Source of the DNA: CAIZGX01 sp044354975
GTDB lineage: Bacteria; Bacteroidota; Bacteroidia; Flavobacteriales_D; Sanyastnellaceae
Direction of reading: 5' to 3'
Assembly (NCBI GenBank): GCA_044354975.1
Contig: JBIKZA010000035.1
Span: 1-24,937, forward strand
DNA length: 24,937 nt
The stretch's first letter is position 1. Every line of letters starts with the position of its first letter. A program made the position numbers and the translations under genes. The notes below the pieces were generated by a model. That model was not told the DNA's origin, did no database searches, and saw nothing but the letters and a program-made list of their open reading frames with translations. This document shows, in pieces, positions 16,457 through 23,688 of the stretch.

Positions 16457-17809
16457 ATGGAAAAGAATAACCTACCTCTCCTTGACGAAGTAAATTCTTC
16501 AAATCAGTTTACTTCTTGGAATAAGATTGAACAACGTGCGAAGAACATTCGCACAGCGAGAATATTACTCATTGCTCTAGCCATAATCATTGGAATACTC
16601 TGCATTCCGTGGACGCAGAATATCACAAGCGTTGGAAATATAATTTCACTGGAACCCAACTCTCGCCCACAATCGATTGAGACCATTATCGGAGGAAGAG
16701 TTGAGAAATGGTTCGTGCAAGAAGGAGATAGTGTTAAAAAAGGAGATACCATTCTTTTCCTTTCCGAGGTGAAAGTAGATTACTTCGACCCAAACCTCCT
16801 TCAGAACACTGAATCACAATTACAATCGAAAGAGAGTGCACTAGAAGGATATATGTCTAAGATAGTATCACTTGACTTGCAGATAAATGCAATGATCGGT
16901 GGAAAGGAAGTGAAAAAGGATCAGACTCGTGCGAAGATTGAGCAGGCGCAATTTAAAATAAGAACCGACAGCACGGATCTTGCAAACGCAGAAAGAAATG
17001 CGAAAATTATCGAAGAACAATTCGTTCGATACGAGCAACTTTTCAAGGAAGATTTAATCTCTAGAACTGAGCTTGAAACGCGAAGAATGAGTACTCAAAA
17101 TGCGGCAACCAAAGTTATTGAGCATCGGAACAAACTGGCGATTTCGAGAACTGAACTCATGAACTTAACGCGTGAATTGAGAGCCATTGACGCTGATTAC
17201 AATGACAAAATCTCAAAAGCGGAAAGCGAAAAATTCGCTTCTATGTCTACTCTGTACACAGCAGAGGCTGAATTGACGAAGCTCCAAAATCAATTCAACA
17301 ACTACGACAGAAGGAATGGACTTTATTACATACTTGCCCCGCAGGACGGATTCATAAGTAAAACTTCAAAGTCTGGACTTGGCGAAACAGTCAAAGAAGG
17401 AGAAGAGATTGCTCGAATAAGTCCGTTTCAGTTTTTACATGCCATTGAAATTTTTATTGACCCAATGGATATGCCTCTTGTTCATGTCGGAGAGCAAGTG
17501 CGACTCATCTTCGACGGATTTCCAGCTTTTGTAATTTCTGGTTGGCAGAATATTTCAAAGGGAGTATACAATGGTACAATCTTAACTGTTGATCCGGCGC
17601 TTCACGAGTCAGGGAAATTTAGAGTTTTAGTAAGGCCCTCTAAAAATGAGCAATGGCCGGCTGTGCTAAAACAGGGCGGTGGTGTGCAGGCGATAATGCT
17701 CCTTAACGATGTTCCATTAGGCTACGAATTGTGGCGTAATTTCAATGGCTTTCCTCCTGACTTTTATTCCCCTGAAACTTCAAAAAAGAAATCAGAAGAA
17801 AAGTTGTAA
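16457..17809 (+). CDS. HlyD-family periplasmic adaptor protein
   Basis: A 450-residue membrane-fusion protein linking an inner-membrane ABC exporter to a TolC-type channel. One N-terminal helix (about 35-52, ILLIALAIIIGILCIPW) anchors it. The first lipoyl half-motif (IGGRVEKWFVQEGDSVKKGD, about 77-96) is followed by a long coiled-coil hairpin of roughly 170 residues. The second lipoyl half (LAPQDGFISKTSKSG) and a beta-barrel region come next. The start is ATG 16457; the stop of the ABC gene is 3 nt upstream, and the TTG at 16454 is a less likely start. Its last codon overlaps the tolC-like start. The long hairpin suits type-1 secretion as well as efflux. Substrate unknown. Confidence 0.92.
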   Translation: MEKNNLPLLDEVNSSNQFTSWNKIEQRAKNIRTARILLIALAIIIGILCIPWTQNITSVGNIISLEPNSRPQSIETIIGGRVEKWFVQEGDSVKKGDTILFLSEVKVDYFDPNLLQNTESQLQSKESALEGYMSKIVSLDLQINAMIGGKEVKKDQTRAKIEQAQFKIRTDSTDLANAERNAKIIEEQFVRYEQLFKEDLISRTELETRRMSTQNAATKVIEHRNKLAISRTELMNLTRELRAIDADYNDKISKAESEKFASMSTLYTAEAELTKLQNQFNNYDRRNGLYYILAPQDGFISKTSKSGLGETVKEGEEIARISPFQFLHAIEIFIDPMDMPLVHVGEQVRLIFDGFPAFVISGWQNISKGVYNGTILTVDPALHESGKFRVLVRPSKNEQWPAVLKQGGGVQAIMLLNDVPLGYELWRNFNGFPPDFYSPETSKKKSEEKL

Positions 17810-19203
17810 TGAAAAAGCTGACATCTCTTTTAATACTCTCTATTTGTTTTGTATCGAATATTCATTCGCAAGAGCTGACGCTTACCGAGTATTTGAATTG
17901 GGTTTTGGAAGAACATCCGCTTGCTGAGAGAGCAAGACTGAATCCGCAAATGAGGAATGCCCAGTACCTTCAAGTGAAAGGTGTTTTCGACCCTCTCTTA
18001 GAAAGTAAATTCAAGAATAAATTTTTTCGAGGTACAGAATATTATTCCACATCAGAAACTACGCTATCATACAATTCACCTTATGCTATAGGATTAATAG
18101 GGCATTTCGATGTGAATACCGGAAGCTATGTAAATCCTGCCGACTATACATCAAACGCCGGACTTCTCGCGCTTGGCGTATCCGTGCCATTGTTGAAAGG
18201 ATTGGTCATTGATGAGCGAAGAATGGCGAAGAAGCGCGCTGAAATTTTATTGGAAGCGGGAAATCTTGAGCAACAACTAGCCGTTAATGAGCTGCTTGCT
18301 CAAAGCGTGCAACTCTATTCCGATTGGTACTTTACTGTCCAAAAAAATATTGTAATCGATTCGTTGGTCAAGACAAGCGAGCGCAGATTTATTGCTGTCC
18401 GCGCCAGATACAGAGGTGGCGATCGTTCTGCCATGGATACATTAGAAGCATACGTACAAAATCAAAACCGCTTGCTTCAATTTCAAGAATCGAAATTAGA
18501 TGTTTTAAAAGCGCGCATTGCCCTTGTCGCATTCTTAGAAAACGTGGATGAAAACAGAGTGGCTATTTTGAACGAAACAGTAACTCCTTCCTTGAATTTT
18601 AAAAACGAAATGGCGCCTTTTAGAAGTGGACCAACTCTTTTTTCACAACTTGACAATCACCCGGAATTGGCGCTATATGCAAACAAAGGTGAGTCGCTTC
18701 GTATTGAAGAAAAATGGAAAACTGAAAAACTAAAGCCGAAGTTGAATGTGGAATACCATTTCTTAAACAAAGATTTTAGCGAAGGCCTTCCCTCTTACTT
18801 TTCCACCAACAACTACAAATGGGGTGCTGAATTTTCAATGCCCTTGTTCTTGCGTGAAGCACGTGGTGATTTAAAAGTGCAACGCATTAAAATCGAAGAG
18901 AACAATTTGAACACTGAGTGGAAAAGAAACCAACTTGAACAGAAAACACTCGCTTTGGATGTTGCCTATACCAACACCCTTTCACAGCAAGAACTCGCAG
19001 AATCTAACGCTGCACTTTACGAGCGATTGCTTCAAGCTGAAAACACGAAGCTCTTCAACGGGGAAAGCTCGTTGTTCTTAGTGAACCAACGCGAAAACTC
19101 CTTTTTCGAAAATGCCATTAAAGCTGTTGAATTGGATCGGAAAGTTCAACAAGTTAGAATAGATCAGAGCGCTTTGTGGATACTGACTTTTCTTAAGGAA
19201 TAA
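17809..19203 (+). CDS. TolC-family outer-membrane channel protein
   Basis: A 464-residue outer-membrane efflux protein. A signal peptide covers about residues 1-20 (end at NIHSQE). The family start LTLTEYLNWVLEEHPL follows. The body is alpha-helical in two related halves, with LGVSVPLLKGLVIDERRMAK in the first and FSMPLFLREARGDLKVQR at the matching place in the second, as expected for TolC internal duplication. Start and HlyD stop overlap by one base (TAATG). It completes the ABC / adaptor / outer-membrane trio, and no further gene of the operon is evident after it. Confidence 0.93.
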   Translation: MKKLTSLLILSICFVSNIHSQELTLTEYLNWVLEEHPLAERARLNPQMRNAQYLQVKGVFDPLLESKFKNKFFRGTEYYSTSETTLSYNSPYAIGLIGHFDVNTGSYVNPADYTSNAGLLALGVSVPLLKGLVIDERRMAKKRAEILLEAGNLEQQLAVNELLAQSVQLYSDWYFTVQKNIVIDSLVKTSERRFIAVRARYRGGDRSAMDTLEAYVQNQNRLLQFQESKLDVLKARIALVAFLENVDENRVAILNETVTPSLNFKNEMAPFRSGPTLFSQLDNHPELALYANKGESLRIEEKWKTEKLKPKLNVEYHFLNKDFSEGLPSYFSTNNYKWGAEFSMPLFLREARGDLKVQRIKIEENNLNTEWKRNQLEQKTLALDVAYTNTLSQQELAESNAALYERLLQAENTKLFNGESSLFLVNQRENSFFENAIKAVELDRKVQQVRIDQSALWILTFLKE

Positions 19204-19240
19204 CATCTGAACATTTCAACTTCCAAATGGTTTTAAAAGT

Positions 19241-19840
19241 ATGAAACGTAAAAAACTTATGGCATATATCCTATTGGCCGTTGCCGTTTTATTCATTCTT
19301 TTTCAATCGTTCGTATACATGTCGACCAACAAAACCAAAGAACAACCTTACACCGTGCTTGAGAAGGATGGCGATATTGAGATACGTCTTTATCCTTCTG
19401 CCACACTCGCTACCGTGCAGTCGAAAGCCAATTCCTACGACGAAATGGCGAGCCCAGGTTTTCGAACCTTGGCGGGTTATATTTTCGGTGGAAACGAAAG
19501 TGAAACTCAAATTGCAATGACTTCACCGGTTCAAATGGACATTAACGACAGCTTATCTTCCATGAGTTTCGTTATGCCTGAAGGTTATGACATGAACAAT
19601 CTCCCGAAGCCGAATAACAGTAAAGTTATTTTGTCGCAAACGGAAGAGCAAGTGATGGCTGCTATTCGGTTTAGCGGATTCGCTGACGATGAATCTCGAG
19701 AGAAACACAAACAAGAACTTCTGAATTACTTGAATTCTAAAGGCATTCAGACCAAAGGAAATTTCAAATTTTTAGGATACAATCCACCCTACCAACTTGT
19801 CGGAAGACGCAACGAAGTGGTGATTGAAATTGTTCGATAA
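19241..19840 (+). CDS. SOUL-family haem-binding-like protein
   Basis: A 199-residue protein of the SOUL/HBP family. A membrane anchor or uncleaved signal lies at about 7-26 (AYILLAVAVLFILFQSFVYM). The family pattern follows: PYTVLEKDGDIEIRLYPS, FRTLAGYIFGGN, IAMTSPVQM (the most conserved block, about 90-98), SFVMPEGYDM and VMAAIRFSGFADD, ending with GYNPPYQLVGRRNEV. Family members bind haem or tetrapyrroles weakly, and bacterial roles are poorly defined. It stands 37 nt after the TolC gene and 26 nt before the hydrolase. Topology suggests the domain lies outside the inner membrane. Confidence 0.9.
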   Translation: MKRKKLMAYILLAVAVLFILFQSFVYMSTNKTKEQPYTVLEKDGDIEIRLYPSATLATVQSKANSYDEMASPGFRTLAGYIFGGNESETQIAMTSPVQMDINDSLSSMSFVMPEGYDMNNLPKPNNSKVILSQTEEQVMAAIRFSGFADDESREKHKQELLNYLNSKGIQTKGNFKFLGYNPPYQLVGRRNEVVIEIVR

Positions 19841-19866
19841 TTTCTGTTGAATGAAATACCTTCGTG

Positions 19867-20679
19867 ATGGGAAACATCATGAATCAAAAAACCTATTCCT
19901 TATCCTTTCAAAATAAATCATTCAAAGTTGTTGAATGGAGTACTTCCGACAATCCGACTGAACTGATTTTATGCTTGCATGGATTCGGAAGAAGTCCGGA
20001 AGACTTTGAGTCATTTGCACATTCATTGAAAGACAATGAACGACTTGTAGCCATTGGCTTTTGGTCACACAAAGACAGCGATTCATTTACCACAGAAGAA
20101 TTAAAAGAAGGATTGCCAGTTCAATCGTGGGTGGATCAATTTCAGTTTTTATTGAATTATTTTCAAGTTGAAAAATGTCGGCTTCTCGCCTATAGCATGG
20201 GCGGCAGACTCGGGCTCATGCTCATTCAACATGCAGGAGAAAAAATATCATCTGCGCAATTCTTGGCCAGCGATGGACTTACTCGGAACAAGCTGTATGC
20301 GTTTACCGTGGGCACCTGGGTTGGAAGGAAAATGGCAAATGGATTGAAGAAAAACGCGAGTGTTGTCATTGGCCTAGCACGAATTTTAAAATCGCTTAAA
20401 CTCCTTCCTGTTAAATTATTTCGATTTGTGGAATACTACATGCATGAGCGTTCCATGCGCGAGCAGGTGTTCGACGTTTGGATGGGCTATAGGCATTGCT
20501 ATCCGGAAATGAAAAGCGTCGCTCATTCGATTGAAATAAATCACATTCCGATTGAATTTATTTTCGGAAAGTATGATGTGATTATTCCATGGAAACATGG
20601 GGATAAACTTCGATCTATGACTTCTCATCTTCCGCATGTTGAATGGAAGGTGGTGGAGAAGGGGCATAGGCTGATGTAG
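19867..20679 (+). CDS. Alpha/beta-fold hydrolase, substrate unknown
   Basis: A 270-residue alpha/beta hydrolase. The oxyanion strand-turn is LILCLHGFGRS. The nucleophile elbow is AYSMGGR with Ser110, and it has Ala where the first Gly of GxSxG is usual. The acid is Asp237 in FGKYDVIIP, and the His is H267 in EKGHRLM, at the very C-terminus. An all-helical cap of about 60 residues lies between the nucleophile and the acid. There is no signal peptide, so it is cytoplasmic. Possible starts are GTG 19864, ATG 19867 and ATG 19879; the last removes only four more residues. Related proteins include carboxylesterases and MenH-like enzymes, but nothing here fixes the substrate. Confidence 0.85.
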   Translation: MGNIMNQKTYSLSFQNKSFKVVEWSTSDNPTELILCLHGFGRSPEDFESFAHSLKDNERLVAIGFWSHKDSDSFTTEELKEGLPVQSWVDQFQFLLNYFQVEKCRLLAYSMGGRLGLMLIQHAGEKISSAQFLASDGLTRNKLYAFTVGTWVGRKMANGLKKNASVVIGLARILKSLKLLPVKLFRFVEYYMHERSMREQVFDVWMGYRHCYPEMKSVAHSIEINHIPIEFIFGKYDVIIPWKHGDKLRSMTSHLPHVEWKVVEKGHRLM

Positions 20680-20680
20680 G

Positions 20681-20710
20681 TTTGTCAACAAGTGTTAAAA
20701 TCTCTATTTG
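20681..20710 (+). promoter_or_regulatory. Candidate Bacteroidota-type promoter for carB
   Basis: TTTG at 20681-20684 is followed after 18 nt by TCTATTTG at 20703-20710. This is seven of eight matches to a -7 element TAnnTTTG with a perfect -33 TTTG, and the spacing falls in the usual range. Transcription would start near 20717 and give a leader of about 80 nt. Confidence 0.45.
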
Positions 20711-20725
20711 CAACATGACGCTTGT

Positions 20726-20784
20726 TGGTTGTAATTTCGCAACCGTATTAGAAACACGCGCCTTACTTCACCCTACGAAGTGAG
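20726..20784 (+). promoter_or_regulatory. Two stem-loops in the carB leader
   Basis: Stem-loop A is GGTTGT (20727-20732) pairing with GCAACC (20739-20744), one pair being G-U. Stem-loop B is CTTACTTC (20762-20769) pairing with GAAGTGAG (20777-20784), eight pairs with one G-U and a 7-nt loop. B is followed at once by an A-rich run and the carB ATG at 20796. An A-rich tail rules out an intrinsic terminator on this strand; an effect on translation initiation is possible. Confidence 0.35.
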
Positions 20785-20795
20785 ATAAAAAAAAA

Positions 20796-23612
20796 ATGCC
20801 TAAAGACAAAAGCATTAAGTCGGTCCTCATTATTGGTTCTGGACCCATCGTTATCGGACAAGCCTGTGAATTTGATTACTCTGGAAGCCAAGCTGCACGG
20901 TCTTTACGTGAGGAAGGCATTGAAGTAACCCTCATCAATAGCAACCCTGCAACCATTATGACCGACAAGGTTGTTGCAGACAATATATACCTGTTTCCCC
21001 TTGAAACGGCTAGCATTGAAACCATTTTAAAAAATCACAAAATCGATGTTGTTCTTCCAACCATGGGTGGACAAACAGCGTTGAACCTTGCCATTCAATG
21101 CGAAGAGAGCGGCCTGTGGGAACAGTACGGTGTTCGCATGGTGGGAGTAGATACCAAAGCCATAGAAATTACTGAAAACCGCGAGGCGTTTCGCGATTTA
21201 ATGATTGAAATCGGAGTGCCAATGGCTCCACAATTAACCGCAAAGTCTTTCCTTGAAGGAAAAGAAATTGCACAACAATTCGGATTCCCACTTTGTATTC
21301 GCCCTTCTTACACGCTTGGCGGATCAGGAGCGAGCCTTGTGCACAACCAATCTGACTTCGACCGTTTGCTCACACGCGGACTTCACCTCTCGCCTATTCA
21401 CGAAGTCATGATTGACAAAGCGTTAATGGGTTGGAAGGAATACGAACTCGAGCTGCTTCGCGATGCGAACGACAACGTAGTCATCATCTGTAGCATTGAA
21501 AACTTCGATCCAATTGGAATTCACACTGGAGACAGCATCACTGTTGCTCCTGCTATGACCTTAAGTGACACGACATTCCAAAAGATGCGCGACATGGCCA
21601 TTATGATGATGCGCGCCATTGGAAACTTCGCTGGCGGATGTAACGTTCAATTCGCGGTTTCTCCAGATGCGAACGAAGACATTATTGCCATTGAAATTAA
21701 TCCGCGCGTTTCGCGATCTTCTGCTTTGGCTTCGAAAGCAACGGGCTATCCAATTGCGAAAATCGCAGCGAAGTTGGCAATCGGCTATCACCTCGACGAA
21801 CTTCAAAATCAGATTACCAAAAGCACTTCGGCTTTATTCGAACCTACCTTGGATTATGTGATTGTGAAAATCCCACGTTGGAATTTCGATAAATTCCCTG
21901 GATGCAATCGCGAGTTAGGTTTGCAAATGAAGAGTGTTGGCGAGGTGATGGGAATTGGAAGAAGCTTCCAAGAAGCCCTTCAAAAGGCTTGTCAATCCTT
22001 AGAAATAAATCGTAACGGATTAGGTGCAGATGGCAAAGAACTTCGTGACCAACAAGAAATTTTAAACTCGTTGGAGCATCCAAGTTGGAATCGTATTTTC
22101 CACATTTACGACGCCATTAAATTGGGAATTCCATTCAAGACCATTCAAGAAAAAACACGTGTCGACTTATGGTTCTTGAAGCAGATTGAAGAATTACTTC
22201 AGTTGGAACGCGTGATTGAAAAGCATACGCTCACTTCCATTCCGAAAGAATTGTTGTTCGAAGCGAAACAAAAAGGATACGCCGACAGACAAATCGCGCA
22301 TCTTTTGAAATGCTTGGAAAGTGAAGTCTATACAAAGCGCGACGAGATGGGCATTCAGCGTGTGTACAAATTAGTAGACACATGTGCTGCAGAGTTCGAA
22401 GCGAAGACTCCTTATTACTACAGCACCTTTGAATTCGAGAACGAAAGTGTTCGTTCCGAAAACAAAAAAGTAATTGTGTTGGGAAGTGGACCGAACCGAA
22501 TTGGTCAGGGTATTGAATTCGACTACTCGTGTGTGCACGGTGTGCTTGCGGCGAAGGAGTGCGGATACGAAACCATCATGATCAATTGCAATCCGGAGAC
22601 GGTCTCAACTGACTTCGATACAGCAGACAAGTTGTACTTCGAACCTGTTTTCTGGGAACACATTTACGACATCATTCGTCATGAAAACCCTGTGGGAGTA
22701 ATTGTTCAGCTTGGTGGGCAAACTGCTTTGAAGTTGGCTGCAAAACTACAGCGCTACGGAATTAAAATATTGGGAACCTCTTTCGACGCCTTAGACTTGG
22801 CGGAAGACAGAGGACGTTTTTCAAATTGTTTGAAGGACAACAACATTCCTTATCCCGATTTCGGAGTGGTGGAAAACGCAGAGCAGGCCATTGAGCTTTC
22901 GAAAAACTTAGGCTTTCCGTTATTGGTTCGTCCGAGCTATGTGCTAGGCGGACAAAAGATGAAGATTGTGATTAACGAACACGAATTGGAGCAACATGTA
23001 GTGAATATTCTTAACGACATGCCAGACAATCAGATTCTGTTAGACCACTTCTTGGAAGGCGCTATTGAAGCGGAGGCCGACGCCATCTGCGACGGAACAG
23101 ATGTTTACATCATTGGTATTATGCAGCACATTGAACCTGCTGGAATTCACAGCGGAGATTCCTACGGTGTATTGCCTCCGTATAACTTGGGCGACCTGGT
23201 TATGACTCAGATTGAAGAGCACACGAAGAAGATTGCCTTGGCGCTTGGAACGGTTGGTCTGATAAACATTCAGTTCGCCATTAAAGACGACGTTGTATAC
23301 ATTATCGAAGCGAATCCGCGTGCCTCGCGCACAGTGCCTTTCATAGCGAAAGCCTACGATGAACCGTATGTTAACTACGCAACGAAAGTCATGTTGGGTG
23401 AATTGAAGGTGAAGGACATTAACTTCCAACCGAAACGAAACGGCTACGCGATCAAGATCCCTGTATTCAGCTACGAAAAATTCCCAGAAGTAAATAAAGA
23501 ACTCGGTCCGGAAATGAAATCAACTGGCGAAGCCATTCGATTCATCAAAGACCTGAAGGATCCGTTTTTCAGACAGATTTTTTCGGAGCGAAATTTATAC
23601 CTTTCGAAATAA
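20796..23612 (+). CDS. carB: Carbamoyl-phosphate synthase large subunit, no MGS-like domain
   Basis: A 938-residue CarB, which with CarA makes carbamoyl phosphate from bicarbonate, ATP and glutamine-derived ammonia for pyrimidine and arginine synthesis. It has two homologous synthetase halves: the first begins GSGPIVIGQACEFDYSG (about 14-30), the second GSGPNRIGQGIEFDYS (about 563). Both ATP-grasp domains are intact (PSYTLGGSGA and EINPRVSRSSALASKATGYP; PSYVLGGQKM and EANPRASRTVPFIAKA). The central oligomerisation region lies between. The chain ends shortly after ELGPEMKSTGEAIRFI with DPFFRQIFSERNLYLSK, so the ~130-residue MGS-like allosteric domain of the E. coli enzyme (~1,070 residues) is missing. 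The clean ending and stop argue for a lineage form, not a truncation. carA is not adjacent. Confidence 0.96.
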   Translation: MPKDKSIKSVLIIGSGPIVIGQACEFDYSGSQAARSLREEGIEVTLINSNPATIMTDKVVADNIYLFPLETASIETILKNHKIDVVLPTMGGQTALNLAIQCEESGLWEQYGVRMVGVDTKAIEITENREAFRDLMIEIGVPMAPQLTAKSFLEGKEIAQQFGFPLCIRPSYTLGGSGASLVHNQSDFDRLLTRGLHLSPIHEVMIDKALMGWKEYELELLRDANDNVVIICSIENFDPIGIHTGDSITVAPAMTLSDTTFQKMRDMAIMMMRAIGNFAGGCNVQFAVSPDANEDIIAIEINPRVSRSSALASKATGYPIAKIAAKLAIGYHLDELQNQITKSTSALFEPTLDYVIVKIPRWNFDKFPGCNRELGLQMKSVGEVMGIGRSFQEALQKACQSLEINRNGLGADGKELRDQQEILNSLEHPSWNRIFHIYDAIKLGIPFKTIQEKTRVDLWFLKQIEELLQLERVIEKHTLTSIPKELLFEAKQKGYADRQIAHLLKCLESEVYTKRDEMGIQRVYKLVDTCAAEFEAKTPYYYSTFEFENESVRSENKKVIVLGSGPNRIGQGIEFDYSCVHGVLAAKECGYETIMINCNPETVSTDFDTADKLYFEPVFWEHIYDIIRHENPVGVIVQLGGQTALKLAAKLQRYGIKILGTSFDALDLAEDRGRFSNCLKDNNIPYPDFGVVENAEQAIELSKNLGFPLLVRPSYVLGGQKMKIVINEHELEQHVVNILNDMPDNQILLDHFLEGAIEAEADAICDGTDVYIIGIMQHIEPAGIHSGDSYGVLPPYNLGDLVMTQIEEHTKKIALALGTVGLINIQFAIKDDVVYIIEANPRASRTVPFIAKAYDEPYVNYATKVMLGELKVKDINFQPKRNGYAIKIPVFSYEKFPEVNKELGPEMKSTGEAIRFIKDLKDPFFRQIFSERNLYLSK

Positions 23613-23614
23613 TT

Positions 23615-23688
23615 CCGCGGAGCGGTCATCACACAAATGTGTCATCGCAACTTAGTTGCGTCATCCTTCGAAGAAGGTTATAAACCTT
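23615..23688. repeat. TCATC-spaced hairpin cluster between convergent genes
   Basis: Directly after the carB stop come four short perfect stem-loops joined by TCATC: CCGC-gga-GCGG (23615-23625), ACACA-aa-TGTGT (23631-23642), CGCAAC-tta-GTTGCG (23646-23660) and CCTTC-gaa-GAAGG (23665-23677). TCATC lies at 23626, 23642 and 23661. A fifth stem, AAGGTT-ata-AACCTT (23674-23688), overlaps the fourth and runs into the end of the minus-strand gene, followed by a short T-run. Stem sequences differ while the layout is kept. The position suggests a two-way transcription end or a REP-like element. Confidence 0.7.

Noticed and set aside
20762..20796. Intrinsic terminator before carB
   Set aside because: The stem is followed by A residues, not T, on the plus strand, and no gene on the minus strand ends there.
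23040..23429. 129-residue minus-strand open frame inside carB
   Set aside because: It lies entirely within a strongly conserved gene on the other strand and has Arg/Asn/Val-rich antisense composition.
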